A stretch of 64,000 nt of DNA, from the NCBI GenBank assembly GCA_963718195.1, contig CAVQYQ010000006.1:620001-684000 (forward strand), read 5' to 3'. Source of the DNA: MADRE3 sp963718195 (GTDB taxonomy: Bacteria > Desulfobacterota > Desulfobulbia > Desulfobulbales > Desulfocapsaceae). Shown piece after piece: positions 26,217-35,486 of the stretch (its first letter is position 1; every line of letters starts with the position of its first letter). The notes under the pieces are model-generated. The model saw only the letters and a program-made list of their open reading frames with translations, did no database searches and was not told the origin of the DNA. The position numbers and the translations under genes were made by a program.

Positions 26217-26645
26217 ATGATTGATGTAAAGATTGTTTCTTTTGAACATAACAAAACGTCCATTCGCTTCATTCGGAACACGGTGTTCAGCGGTGAGCAG
26301 GGTATTGATCCCGAGCTCGATTTTGACGGCAGTGATCCGGCAGCCATCCATGCACTTGCCACCAGTGACGGTAGCGCTGTTGGTACAGGTCGCATGCTGG
26401 AAGATGGTCATATTGGCCGCGTTGCCGTTTTATCCCGGTATCGTGGGAGAGGCGTTGGAGTTGAAATTGTAAAGTGTTTAATCGCAGAGGCGGCAAAGGG
26501 CGATTGTCCTCGGGTTTACCTCGGTGCCCAGAAACAAGCCTGTAACTTTTATGAAAAACTTGGATTTAACCGATATGGCGATGTCTACACTGAAGTAGAT
26601 ATTGAACATGTACTCATGGAAAAATTCTTGGAAGACCATGATTGA
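26217..26645 (+). CDS. GNAT family N-acetyltransferase
   Basis: A 142-residue acetyltransferase. The acetyl-CoA-binding motif A is IGRVAVLSRYRGRGVGVEIV. The C-terminal YLGAQKQACNFYEKLGF is the typical end of the fold and resembles the YjcF/ElaA-like branch. I start at ATG 26217 (MIDVKIVSF), as the 12 codons before it in the same frame lack similarity. Substrate unknown. Confidence 0.85.
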   Translation: MIDVKIVSFEHNKTSIRFIRNTVFSGEQGIDPELDFDGSDPAAIHALATSDGSAVGTGRMLEDGHIGRVAVLSRYRGRGVGVEIVKCLIAEAAKGDCPRVYLGAQKQACNFYEKLGFNRYGDVYTEVDIEHVLMEKFLEDHD

Positions 26646-26904
26646 AAGCCGGTTTGCCAGGGGTAAGAGCATAATTACTGGCCAAAACAGCAAAAGCTTC
26701 CCAAATCATCAACGGTTTTGTAAACCTACCCTTGTAGGGCCGGTTATCACCTATTATCTTGAAATTCAGTCTGTGCAGTCACTCAGATGCAAAGACACCC
26801 CGAAATAACAGTTATGGCAGAGTGTCTGATCACACAGTTTCGTGGGTGTCTGGGCCTGGTCATCTGGGATGATCATCGGTTCAAATATCTAGGATATCAA
26901 AGAT

Positions 26905-27471
26905 ATGGAGGGAAAAGTGGAATCTGATGAAAAGATTGTTGCGATAAAAGAGCGGGCAAGGAAAAATTTTTCAAGAGGTTACAACTGCTCAGAGTGCGTC
27001 TTTGAGGCTGTCCTGGAGCACCTGGAAACGGATCTTCCTCCTGAAAGCCTGAAACTTGCGACGGGATTTGGCGGCGGCGTCGGTCTTTTTGGGGATACCT
27101 GTGGCGCAATCAGTGGAGCTGTGCTTGCTGTCAGTGCAGTGCATGGCCGCAGTTCACTGCCTGAAAATGAAGACCGAAAAGCTGCAATGAAAGCCGCTGC
27201 CGGGCAGCTCTATGGAAAACCCGGCCTGTACCGGATCTTCAACCAGATTCCCAATAAGATAAAAGAGAAATACGGGAATACCCTCTGCAGGGACATTACC
27301 GCAGACTGGCAGGACAAGTGGCTGTGCCGGGATCATGCACTCCACTGCCGGGAGGTTATTACCGATGCAGCCGAACTGGCAGCATCTCTGATCTACGCTG
27401 AAAAAGAAAAAATCGCCTCCGAACCGTTCGGCAGCAATGTGGAAAATCTTCAGGATACTCCTGAAGAGTGA
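26905..27471 (+). CDS. C_GCAxxG_C_C family redox protein
   Basis: A 188-residue protein with the family pattern: YNCSECVFEAV, then GFGGGVGLFGDTCGAISGAVL, and LCRDITADW and CRDHALHCRE towards the C-terminus. The conserved cysteines suggest metal or cluster binding and redox function. The family is typical of strict anaerobes. Exact function unknown. It stands alone. Confidence 0.88.
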   Translation: MEGKVESDEKIVAIKERARKNFSRGYNCSECVFEAVLEHLETDLPPESLKLATGFGGGVGLFGDTCGAISGAVLAVSAVHGRSSLPENEDRKAAMKAAAGQLYGKPGLYRIFNQIPNKIKEKYGNTLCRDITADWQDKWLCRDHALHCREVITDAAELAASLIYAEKEKIASEPFGSNVENLQDTPEE

Positions 27472-27539
27472 GCTGAAAAAACGTTTTACAGGCTGAGCGA
27501 ACGGACAGTTTCAGTCACCAAAGCGAGGTTTTTGTGGCA

Positions 27540-27578
27540 ATAAAAAAAGGGGAAGAGCCCGGTTACGCTCTTCCCCTT
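27540..27578 (-). terminator. Rho-independent terminator of hsp20
   Basis: A 12-bp perfect stem, AAGGGGAAGAGC (27547-27558) with its complement (27567-27578), and an 8-base loop. On the minus strand it is followed by a run of seven T. It lies 30 bases after the hsp20 stop. Confidence 0.9.
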
Positions 27579-27607
27579 GTGGAAGGAATTCGAGAATCGT
27601 TTGCTAC

Positions 27608-28048
27608 TTAGTTAATGGTTATCTGTTTTGGTTTGAGCTCTTCAGGTTTTTCCACCAGAAGGGTTAGTACACCGTCTTTGTATGTTGCCTGGATCTGTTC
27701 TTCGGTTACCTCAAACGGCAGTTTGAAACTTCTTTCAAACGAACCAAAATGCCGCTCACGTCTGTAGTGTTTTTCATCTTTTACTTCTTCGTTGCTGACC
27801 CGTTCGCCTCCGATGGTCAGCAGTTTGCCTTTTACGTCAACCTTGATGTTATCTTTGTCGAAACCAGGAAGTTCTGCTTCGACACAGATTTTGTTTTCTT
27901 TCTCGTAAATATCGACCGATGGCTGATGTCCACGTACGACAGTGTCGTTGACAATCCCTGAAAAAGGTGCAAAGAAATCGTCAAACAGGTTAAGGTTACG
28001 ATTGAATGGCCTCATTTTTCTGTGTGGTGTAAAAGTTGTTAGATGCAT
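27608..28048 (-). CDS. Hsp20 family small heat shock protein
   Basis: A 146-residue alpha-crystallin domain protein (SVDIYEKENKICVEAELPGF, then the strand with GKLLTIGGER, and GVLTLLVEKPEE). It is an ATP-independent holdase. The frame also offers an ATG four codons earlier, but GGAG lies six bases before the second ATG and inside the longer version, so I use 28048. It is divergent from the tandem RHH-like gene and has its own promoter and terminator. Confidence 0.94.
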   Translation of the reverse strand: MHLTTFTPHRKMRPFNRNLNLFDDFFAPFSGIVNDTVVRGHQPSVDIYEKENKICVEAELPGFDKDNIKVDVKGKLLTIGGERVSNEEVKDEKHYRRERHFGSFERSFKLPFEVTEEQIQATYKDGVLTLLVEKPEELKPKQITIN

Positions 28049-28097
28049 TTTTTTCTCCATTTTTAATTGTTTTTTTTAATTTGCGCCTGTGACATAA

Positions 28098-28125
28098 ATG
28101 ATAATAATTAATTGTATACTGTCAA
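28098..28125 (-). promoter_or_regulatory. sigma-70-type promoter of hsp20
   Basis: On the minus strand TTGACA (28120-28125) and TATCAT (28098-28103) are 16 bases apart, about 50 bases before the hsp20 start. The -35 box reads CTTGACA, so a heat-shock sigma contribution is possible but the -10 is sigma-70-like. Confidence 0.55.
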
Positions 28126-28196
28126 GTAAGATAATATTACTTTTTTTATAATTGTTAATAAGTAATCTAATATTGAAGTGAAGAGGCTTAATTCTG

Positions 28197-28784
28197 ATGA
28201 GTAAGGATAAGAAAACATTAGACTTTATGGTTATTTCAGGGTCATATTCGGCTGATCTCAGAGGACGACAATCGGTGAGAACCACATTTAAACTGTCTCC
28301 TCGCTGCATTGATGCCCTCAGCCTGCTTGCCTCCCAATTGGGCATTAAACAGAAATCCCTATTCGATCATTTAATTGATGACACCCAGACCTTAAAGGCA
28401 ATTGCCCGGGATTTTGAATCACCTGGGTCCAGGTCCAATAGGGTGCCTAAGACGTATGTGATTTCTCGTCGGACCCTTGAAAATCTCGATCAGATTTCCA
28501 GGCACTACCAGACACCGCGCGATATGCTCGTTGAGTTTTCGATTGAACGGATAATGCCGCTCATACAGGAGGAGAGAAAGAAACATGAAGATCGCAAGAC
28601 ATTAATGAACGACCTCGATACGTTATTGGAGAACAGTCGTTCGTTGCTCCGGAAGGCAGATAAAACGTTGGATCGTGACGACCCTGTTTTTGAAAAGCTA
28701 TACCAGATGGTTCACGCCATTGATCAAGGTTGTTCAGATATACATTCAGTTATTGAGAAAGGACAGAAACTGGAAGAGTTCTAG
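28197..28784 (+). CDS. hypothetical protein with two ribbon-helix-helix-like segments
   Basis: A 195-residue protein. Two stretches share the same layout of a short strand followed by two helices: VRTTFKLSPRCIDALSLLA near residue 26 and VPKTYVISRRTLENLDQIS near 80. That layout is typical of ribbon-helix-helix DNA-binding proteins and suggests an internal duplication that mimics a dimer. The rest is a Lys/Glu/Leu-rich coiled coil. It is divergent from hsp20, with which it shares a 150-bp control region. Regulation of hsp20 or of itself is possible but unproven. Confidence 0.55.
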   Translation: MSKDKKTLDFMVISGSYSADLRGRQSVRTTFKLSPRCIDALSLLASQLGIKQKSLFDHLIDDTQTLKAIARDFESPGSRSNRVPKTYVISRRTLENLDQISRHYQTPRDMLVEFSIERIMPLIQEERKKHEDRKTLMNDLDTLLENSRSLLRKADKTLDRDDPVFEKLYQMVHAIDQGCSDIHSVIEKGQKLEEF

Positions 28785-28814
28785 TCTCAACATTTCATGG
28801 AAAAACAACAATAA

Positions 28815-28846
28815 TTTTGACAGTTGAACACTTTTAACTTGTCAAA
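28815..28846. repeat. inverted repeat before sirtuin gene
   Basis: TTGACAGTT and AACTTGTCAA face each other around ten bases, with one extra T in the right arm. It lies 30 bases after the previous stop and about 45 before the sirtuin start. It could be an operator or a weak terminator; no T run follows. Confidence 0.4.
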
Positions 28847-28888
28847 TATTTAGGTTAACATCTTCGGTCGGGAAGACAGGAGTCTCGC

Positions 28889-29683
28889 ATGAGAGTGATT
28901 TCAGAAGATGGTCAGCTGTACCTGGAGGAGGCGGTCGAGGTTCTGTTGTCTGCCACGGCTCCGGTGGCTTTGACCGGGGCTGGTATATCTGTTGGAAGCG
29001 GTATTCCGGATTTCAGGAGTCCCGGGGGATTGTGGTCGGTATATGGCCCGGACGAATACGCCACGCTCGATGTGTTCTATCAGAATCCAGGGAAGGCATG
29101 GGAATTATATCGTGCCCTCGGCCGGGTGCTCATAGATAAAACTGCCAACCAGGCTCATGCTGCTCTGGCGGCGCTTGAGCAGCAGGGAGTACTTAAAGGA
29201 ATTGTCACTCAAAATGTTGATGCGTTACACCAGCGGGCGGGCAGTGACAAGGTCTTCGAGATCCACGGTGATCACCAGAATCTGCAATGCCTCGAGTGCC
29301 ATTACCATGAGCCGGTATCATCTGAGCACCTGCAGGAGGGGCAGTTCCCTCGCTGTCCCCGCTGTCAGTTTCCATTAAAGCCCAATGTGGTTCTGTTTGG
29401 GGAACCGGTCAGAGATTTTGACAAGATCGAAATGTTTCTGTCTCGCTGTGATCTCTTGCTCGTTGTCGGGACTTCAGCACAGGTTTATCCTGCCGCTGGT
29501 ATTCCCGAGAGCATCAAGCGACAGGGAGGTATCATTTTCGAGTTTAACCGCGAAGCTGCGCTGGGTGTAGACCGATTTACCGGAATGAGCAGCATCACCG
29601 ATTATTTTTTCCATGGAGATCTACTCCATATGTTGCCCATGCTGACTAATGCAGTCGGCAGCAGGACAGCAAATGAATCCTAA
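28889..29683 (+). CDS. NAD-dependent protein deacylase, Sir2 family
   Basis: A 264-residue sirtuin. NAD-binding motifs are GAGISVGSGIPDFRSPGGLW and TQNVDALHQRAG, with the catalytic His in EIHGDH. The zinc site has four cysteines (CLECHYHE and CPRCQFP). Length is normal for bacterial CobB-like proteins. It would remove acyl groups from protein lysines, consuming NAD. The end overlaps the start of the MFS gene, so the two are probably co-expressed. Confidence 0.93.
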   Translation: MRVISEDGQLYLEEAVEVLLSATAPVALTGAGISVGSGIPDFRSPGGLWSVYGPDEYATLDVFYQNPGKAWELYRALGRVLIDKTANQAHAALAALEQQGVLKGIVTQNVDALHQRAGSDKVFEIHGDHQNLQCLECHYHEPVSSEHLQEGQFPRCPRCQFPLKPNVVLFGEPVRDFDKIEMFLSRCDLLLVVGTSAQVYPAAGIPESIKRQGGIIFEFNREAALGVDRFTGMSSITDYFFHGDLLHMLPMLTNAVGSRTANES

Positions 29684-30914
29684 TCAACCGTCCCTGCTGC
29701 TCAAGGTCTTTCTGCCGTTTGCCGCCGGCTATTTTCTCTCCTATATGTACCGGGTCGTTAATGCCGTCATTGCCACGGATCTGGTCAATGACATTGCCGT
29801 CGGCCCGTCAGCTCTAGGGCTTTTGACTGCCACCTATTTTATTTCATTCGCATCGTTCCAGCTTCCGCTGGGGGTACTGCTGGATCGTTTTGGGCCGCGC
29901 AGAACAGAATCGGCTCTTTTGCTCTTTGCAGCAGCCGGAGCATTAATTTTCGCACAGGCACAGAGCCTTGCCGGGCTGATTGTCGGCAGGGCGTTTATTG
30001 GATTCGGCGTTTCGGCCTGCCTGATGGCTGCCTTTAAAGCCTATACCATGTGGTTTCCCCGTGATAAATGGCCAATGATCAATGGGTTTCAGATGGCAAG
30101 CGGCGGGCTTGGTGCGCTTGCCGCCACGTCCCCGGTTGAGCTGATGCTTGGGGTAAGCGACTGGCGGACCATCTTCATGATTCTCTCGGGTCTGACATTT
30201 GCGGTCGCGGTTCTTGTCTTTCTCGTGGTGCCGGAAAAAGATGGTCCTGCCAAGGGTGAATCCCTGAGAGGGCAGCTGGCGGGGATCAGAGAGGTGTTTA
30301 CCAGTATACGTTTCTGGCAGGCAGCACCACTGACAACCATGTCACAGGCTTCATTCCTTTCAATTCAGGGGCTCTGGTCCGGTCCCTGGCTCAGGGATGT
30401 CGCCCATTTTAACCGGTCTGAAATCGCCACGGTGCTCTTCATGATCGCCGTCGCCATGATTGCCGGGTTCATCTCGCTTGGTTCCATTGCCGAGCGACTC
30501 GCTCGGCGTGGCGTCCCCGTCATCACCACTGCCGTCTGTGGCATGACTATCTTTTTCCTGGTCCAGTTTTTGTTGGTAGTGGGACCTCTCAGCTGGGCAC
30601 AAGCAGTCTGGATTGTCTTTGGTTTTTTTGGTACCGCTGGTATTATTTCCTATGCGGCGTTGAGCCAATCGTTTCCGGTCCATCTTTCAGGGCGGGTGAC
30701 AACGGGGATTAACCTGCTGGTGTTTGTTGCAGCTTTTATTGGACAATGGGCCATTGGCGCGATCATTGAAATCTGGCCGATTGGCGCTAATGGCGGTTAT
30801 TCCGTCGAAGGTTACCGGGCGGGATTTGGGATGATGCTGGTTTTCCAGGTTGTCTCTCTGGGCTGGTATTTTTACGCAGGTCGTTTTATCGGCCAGGATA
30901 AGGATACTGATTAA
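29673..30914 (+). CDS. MFS transporter
   Basis: A protein of about 413 residues with 12 predicted membrane helices. The loop motif LLDRFGPRRTE after helix 2 is the MFS signature A. I choose ATG 29673 (MNPNQPSLLLKVF) with AGGA upstream rather than ATG 29649. The start lies inside the sirtuin gene end by 11 bases. Substrate unknown; the overall style is that of anion/cation or nitrate-like symporters. Confidence 0.88.
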   Translation: MNPNQPSLLLKVFLPFAAGYFLSYMYRVVNAVIATDLVNDIAVGPSALGLLTATYFISFASFQLPLGVLLDRFGPRRTESALLLFAAAGALIFAQAQSLAGLIVGRAFIGFGVSACLMAAFKAYTMWFPRDKWPMINGFQMASGGLGALAATSPVELMLGVSDWRTIFMILSGLTFAVAVLVFLVVPEKDGPAKGESLRGQLAGIREVFTSIRFWQAAPLTTMSQASFLSIQGLWSGPWLRDVAHFNRSEIATVLFMIAVAMIAGFISLGSIAERLARRGVPVITTAVCGMTIFFLVQFLLVVGPLSWAQAVWIVFGFFGTAGIISYAALSQSFPVHLSGRVTTGINLLVFVAAFIGQWAIGAIIEIWPIGANGGYSVEGYRAGFGMMLVFQVVSLGWYFYAGRFIGQDKDTD

Positions 30915-30946
30915 AAAAGGTTATACACATTTGATACGGAGTTGGT

Positions 30947-31789
30947 ATGCAGGTTGAAAAGTTCGGTGGTGCGGGCAGGTATGTTCTTGATGATGAGTTG
31001 GCCAAAATCGTCAATATTTCAATGGTCCTGGAGATGCCGTTGTTGCTCAAGGGAGAACCGGGAACCGGCAAGACCATGCTTGCCCACGCGATCGCCGAAT
31101 CTCTTGAAATGGTCCTTATTGTCCTGAATGTAAAATCGAGTATGAAACTCATTGATGCACTCTATCAGTACGATACCCTGACAAGGCTCAATGACAGCAG
31201 GTTCGGCGACTCCAGTCGGAATGTCAGCAATATCAAGGAATATATCAGGATGGGGAAAATCGGTCAGGCGTTCACTTCAGAGAAACGGTGTGTTCTGCTG
31301 ATAGATGAGATAGACAAGGCGGAAACAGATTTCCAGGATGATATGCTCGATGTTCTCGATCAGATGCAGTTTGATATTATGGAGACCGATGAGGTGATCA
31401 GCGCTTCGACACGGCCGGTTATCATTATCACCTCCAACGCCAAGAAAGATCTTTCCGATCCCTTTCTGGGGCGCTGCAACTTCCACCATATTGCATTTCC
31501 CGACCCCAAGATGATGCGCAAAATCATTGATGCTCATTTTCCCAAGATTAACGGCAGACTGGCACAAAGTGCCATTGATACATTTTATGAACTCCGCAAT
31601 CTGGAGAATATTGAGAAAAAGCCGGCGACAAGAGAACTTATCAACTGGATACGAGCATTACAGGCGGACCCTGATTTTCGAAATGGGGACAGGCTGAATA
31701 AAGAAATTCCGTTCTTGGGTGTTCTTTTCAAGAAGAGTGGTGATTATCAGAGATCATCACAGACCATTATGCGGAAACGTTTTTTTTGA
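30947..31789 (+). CDS. MoxR-type AAA ATPase
   Basis: A 280-residue AAA+ protein. Walker A is GEPGTGKT near residue 37, Walker B is VLLIDEIDKA near 115 and sensor 1 is IIITSNAKKDL. MoxR ATPases work with VWA-domain partners to mature or remodel other proteins. The VWA partner gene follows after 15 bases. An unusual insert around 70-95 separates Walker A from B. Confidence 0.92.
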   Translation: MQVEKFGGAGRYVLDDELAKIVNISMVLEMPLLLKGEPGTGKTMLAHAIAESLEMVLIVLNVKSSMKLIDALYQYDTLTRLNDSRFGDSSRNVSNIKEYIRMGKIGQAFTSEKRCVLLIDEIDKAETDFQDDMLDVLDQMQFDIMETDEVISASTRPVIIITSNAKKDLSDPFLGRCNFHHIAFPDPKMMRKIIDAHFPKINGRLAQSAIDTFYELRNLENIEKKPATRELINWIRALQADPDFRNGDRLNKEIPFLGVLFKKSGDYQRSSQTIMRKRFF

Positions 31790-31804
31790 TGTAACGGTAG
31801 AGCA

Positions 31805-32995
31805 ATGTTTGTCTCCTTTTTTTATAAGCTGAAAGAAGTCGGGGTTCCGGTGAGTCCCACCTCTTTCTTAACCTTTCACAAGGCCATGGACAGTGGACTG
31901 GTCCTGTCGGTCCATGATTTTTATATTGCTGCCCGAACCATCCTGGTTAAAAGCGAGAAGTATTTTGATCTTTATGACCAGGTATTTTCCCATGTCTTTG
32001 ATGGCACAGAGATTTCCACCAATGAAGATGCGGAGATCGAGTTCTGGGCACACTCCATGCTTGATGAATGGTTAAAGAACCCAAAGCGGTTGGCCGATGC
32101 TCTCGGTGTAGAGCCGTCCGAGCTCAGCAGCCTGTCACCCCCGGAATTATTGGAGTATTTTAAAAAAAGGCTGGAAGATCAGAAAGGTCGACATGACGGA
32201 GGATCGAAATGGATTGGCACCGGGGGCACCTCTCCGGTCGGCCATTCCGGCTCTCATCCCGGGGGGATGCGCGTCGGTGGCGAATCGCTGAACAAAACGG
32301 CCACTCAGGTTGCCGGTCAAAGACGCTATCGCGACTATTCAACCGATGGTCCATTAACGACCAGTACCATCGGTGAAGCACTGAAGAAGCTGAGGAATCT
32401 GGTTCCCCAGGGAGCCAGAGACTGTCTGAATATTGATGCCACTATTTACCAGACCCTCAAAAACGGTGGAGAAATTGAGCTGGTGTTTGATAGGAGTGTT
32501 GTCAATCGTTTGAAAATTATTTTGGCCATTGATAATGGCGGTTGGTCCATGGAGCCTTATGTGGATGTGGTGCAGGCATTGTTCACTTATTCACGATCGC
32601 AATTCAAGGAGTTGAAAACCTATTTCTTCCATAACACCATTTATGACCTGCTCTGGGAAGATCCTGCGCGCAGAAAAAAACCGATACCTATTGACGAGTT
32701 TGTCCGAAACGACTCTGAGACCAGGCTGATTATCGTTGGTGATGCCAGTATGGCGCCATATGAGCTGATGGTGGCGGACGGCTCAATTTATGCCTTTGAA
32801 AAAAGTGGCCGGCCGAGCATCGAACGTTTGAAATTTTTGACCGAAACGTTTAACCATTGCGTCTGGTTGAACCCGGTTGCCCGGCACAACTGGGACTATA
32901 CCCAGACGATAAAGGTGATCAGTACGATCTTTCCGATGTATGAGCTGTCACTTGACGGGCTGGAAAAAGCAATTATCCACTTGACCAGGAGATAG
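31805..32995 (+). CDS. CoxE-like VWA domain protein
   Basis: A 396-residue protein. The N-terminal 100 residues have the helical opening of CoxE-like proteins (FFYKLKEVGVPVSPTSFL). A Gly/Ser-rich linker covers about 120-165. The VWA domain follows from about 225 with the metal site region LAIDNGGWSMEPY, where the usual DXGGSM or DXSXS pattern is changed by an inserted Trp. It should act with the MoxR ATPase encoded just upstream. The client protein is unknown. Confidence 0.9.
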   Translation: MFVSFFYKLKEVGVPVSPTSFLTFHKAMDSGLVLSVHDFYIAARTILVKSEKYFDLYDQVFSHVFDGTEISTNEDAEIEFWAHSMLDEWLKNPKRLADALGVEPSELSSLSPPELLEYFKKRLEDQKGRHDGGSKWIGTGGTSPVGHSGSHPGGMRVGGESLNKTATQVAGQRRYRDYSTDGPLTTSTIGEALKKLRNLVPQGARDCLNIDATIYQTLKNGGEIELVFDRSVVNRLKIILAIDNGGWSMEPYVDVVQALFTYSRSQFKELKTYFFHNTIYDLLWEDPARRKKPIPIDEFVRNDSETRLIIVGDASMAPYELMVADGSIYAFEKSGRPSIERLKFLTETFNHCVWLNPVARHNWDYTQTIKVISTIFPMYELSLDGLEKAIIHLTRR

Positions 32996-33143
32996 CGGTA
33001 ATATCGACGGAAGCGAATAAAGCTTTCATCAACGATCTCTTGCTCCTGACATGAGGATGTATTAGACTTGGGTAATCTGATGTACGGTGTCATATTCAGC
33101 TCATGACAAGCTATTAATCCGATAATGAATCATTGGAGACAGA

Positions 33144-33713
33144 ATGAAAATTGCAATTAGTGAAATCGTAGTAGATGAAGCGGTAAGAATTCGTCAAGAT
33201 ATTGGAAACCTGGAGGTGCTGCAATCGTCAATTGAAAAAGTCGGGCTGATAAATCCTGTGCTGATCGATGAAAATAACAACCTGGTCGCAGGGTTCAGGC
33301 GTTTGACAGCGTGCAAAAACCTCGGCAGAAAAGAGATCGAAGTCTCGGTGGTAAACCTCAATGGTGATCCCATTAAAATGCTGGATGTCGAGATAGCCGA
33401 AAACTTTTTTCGAAAGGATTTCACGCCTGAAGAGATACTGGCAACAGAGAAACGCCGTCAGGAAATTCTTGAACAGCAGCGAAAGAAAGGTTTTTTTGAG
33501 AAGTTCTGGCTCTGGCTGAAGAGTTTCTTCCTCCCTCAACCGCAGCAGGTTCCACCCCCACAGAAACCCACTAAGACGGTCGTCAAGGCCGATCCTGAAG
33601 AGGCTGCAGCAACGGCAGCGGAGAATAATGTGACTGAGAACACTGACATATCGGAGGATTCAGCAACCAAGAGCAGTTCTGAACTAGCTCAGGCAGAAAA
33701 GGATCGGGATTAG
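33144..33713 (+). CDS. ParB N-terminal domain protein with amphipathic tail
   Basis: A 189-residue protein. Residues 1 to about 110 form a ParB/Spo0J N-terminal nuclease-like domain (IRQDIGNLEVLQSSIEKVGL, PVLIDENNNLVAGFRRLTA, AENFFRKDFTP). The DNA-binding HTH of true ParB is missing. Instead an aromatic segment (GFFEKFWLWLKSFFLPQP) follows, then a Pro/Ala/Glu-rich low-complexity end. This looks like a membrane-associating helix. No parA is nearby, so a role in chromosome partition is unlikely. Confidence 0.82.
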   Translation: MKIAISEIVVDEAVRIRQDIGNLEVLQSSIEKVGLINPVLIDENNNLVAGFRRLTACKNLGRKEIEVSVVNLNGDPIKMLDVEIAENFFRKDFTPEEILATEKRRQEILEQQRKKGFFEKFWLWLKSFFLPQPQQVPPPQKPTKTVVKADPEEAAATAAENNVTENTDISEDSATKSSSELAQAEKDRD

Positions 33714-33844
33714 GCTGTCCCCTTGCCCGGGAGACACCCCCAGAACCCAGCTATACGAATATTGCTCTGTCCATTCAAACGGCCGTGATTATAGTATGAT
33801 AGAGAGCAAACAGATTGTTCTTCTCTTGTACAGAGGTGAATCCC

Positions 33845-35428
33845 GTGAATGGTTATCCATCCGAGCAGCAGTGGTTGATTGAAGCACTGCAGGATCCCAT
33901 CCTTTATGATCACCCGGTAAGCACTTTTGAGGTGATCGAAACCCATGTCTCCTGGGTAGTCCTCACGGGAGCGTATGCCTATAAAATTAAAAAGCCGGTC
34001 AACTTCGGTTTCCTCGATTTTTCCACACTTGAGAAACGTCGCTTCAACTGTCTGGAAGAGGTGCGCCTGAACAGTCGGCTCGCACCTCAGATCTACCTGG
34101 AGATGGTGTCGATCACCGGTTCACCAGATCGTGTAGAGTTCAATGGTCGCGGGCCGGTCATTGAATACGCCGTAAAAATGGTTCAGTTTCCTCAAGTCGC
34201 GCAGCTTGACTGTCTGCCTGAAGAAGGTGGCCTCAATAGTGCCATCATGACGCAATTGGCAGGTAGAGTGGCGCAGTTTCATCTGTCGGTGAGTCCTGCT
34301 CCCCGGGATAGTGAATGGGGGGGGAGTGAACATATCCTGAAAACCATAACGGAGAATTTTCACCACATCCGCGATTGCAGCCATGATCCGAAACTGATGG
34401 CACGGTTGGACGGGATCGAGCATTGGAGTAGACGGCAGCTCGAAACTCTGACTCCACTTGTCGAGGAGCGTAAAGCTGGCGGATATGTGCGAGAATGCCA
34501 CGGCGATATGCATTTACGAAATATCGCACTATGGAAGAATGAGATCATTCTCTTTGATTGTATCGAGTTCAATAAAGGTCTCCGTTTTATCGATGTGATC
34601 AGCGAAATCGGTTTTCTGATCATGGATCTCGAGGCGCGGAAGAAATACCGGCTGGCCATGCGTTTTCTCAATGCCTATATGGAAATTACCGGTGATTTTG
34701 CGGGGCTGATGATGCTTCGGCTTTATAAGGTATACCGGGCACTTGTCCGGGCCAAAGTTGACATTCTGCGAACGGATCAGGAGCAGCATGGTTCAACAGA
34801 GTACGTCCAGACGATGGCTGAATTCTATCGGTATCTCGAACTGGCAGAGAGTTATATATGTCCAACTTCTCCTCTGCTGGTAATCAGCCATGGCGTATCC
34901 GGAACCGGCAAATCTGCAGGAACCCGCGGGCTTGCCGACAGGATAGGGGGGATTCAGCTCAGATCTGACGTGGAGCGCAAGCGGTTATTTGGCGATGACA
35001 CCACTAATGGTATCAAAACCGGTCCTGGAAAAAACATGTATTCACTGGAGGTTACCATAAAAACCTATCGTCGTCTGGCTGAGCTGGCCGGCAGTCTGCT
35101 GGCCGCCGGATATTCTGTTATTATCGACGCAACAAACCTGAAATCAGAGCAGAGGCGGTTGTTTGAAGATGTGGCGCGACTGCTGGCCGTTCGGTTTCAT
35201 ATTGTCTCCTTCACCGCCTCTGTCGAAACTCTGAGAAGTCGGGTTGAAAAACGTCTCCAACGTGGCAGCGATATTTCAGATGCGAGTGTGGCTGTTCTCG
35301 AACATCAACTCGCCAGTGCTGAGCCCCTTTCTGCTGATGAACAGCAGTTAACGCTTGAGGTAAATACGGAACGCCTTCTTGATATGGATTCTATTGCCCG
35401 GCATATTGCTTCGACAGCGGATAGGTGA
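33845..35428 (+). CDS. APH-like and P-loop kinase fusion protein
   Basis: About 527 residues. The first 330 form an aminoglycoside-phosphotransferase-like kinase with CHGDMHLRNI and LFDCIEFN as catalytic and metal motifs. The last 190 are a P-loop kinase of the AAA_33 type with SHGVSGTGKSAGT as Walker A. Such two-domain proteins are widespread in proteobacteria with unknown substrate. The start is a GTG at 33845 with AGAGG upstream; the frame is open to TTG 33815. Confidence 0.88.
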   Translation: MNGYPSEQQWLIEALQDPILYDHPVSTFEVIETHVSWVVLTGAYAYKIKKPVNFGFLDFSTLEKRRFNCLEEVRLNSRLAPQIYLEMVSITGSPDRVEFNGRGPVIEYAVKMVQFPQVAQLDCLPEEGGLNSAIMTQLAGRVAQFHLSVSPAPRDSEWGGSEHILKTITENFHHIRDCSHDPKLMARLDGIEHWSRRQLETLTPLVEERKAGGYVRECHGDMHLRNIALWKNEIILFDCIEFNKGLRFIDVISEIGFLIMDLEARKKYRLAMRFLNAYMEITGDFAGLMMLRLYKVYRALVRAKVDILRTDQEQHGSTEYVQTMAEFYRYLELAESYICPTSPLLVISHGVSGTGKSAGTRGLADRIGGIQLRSDVERKRLFGDDTTNGIKTGPGKNMYSLEVTIKTYRRLAELAGSLLAAGYSVIIDATNLKSEQRRLFEDVARLLAVRFHIVSFTASVETLRSRVEKRLQRGSDISDASVAVLEHQLASAEPLSADEQQLTLEVNTERLLDMDSIARHIASTADR

Positions 35429-35486
35429 GGACTGCTGGATAAGGTCAGACTCTGCCGGTGAAATTTCGTGTTTTTTATGGTGCGTT

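Noticed and set aside
28815..28846. Rho-independent terminator after the tandem RHH-like gene
   Set aside because: The stem is interrupted and no T run follows, so it is listed only as an inverted repeat.
33144..33713. Plasmid or chromosome partition gene parB
   Set aside because: HTH domain and parA partner are missing, and no parS-like repeats were seen nearby.
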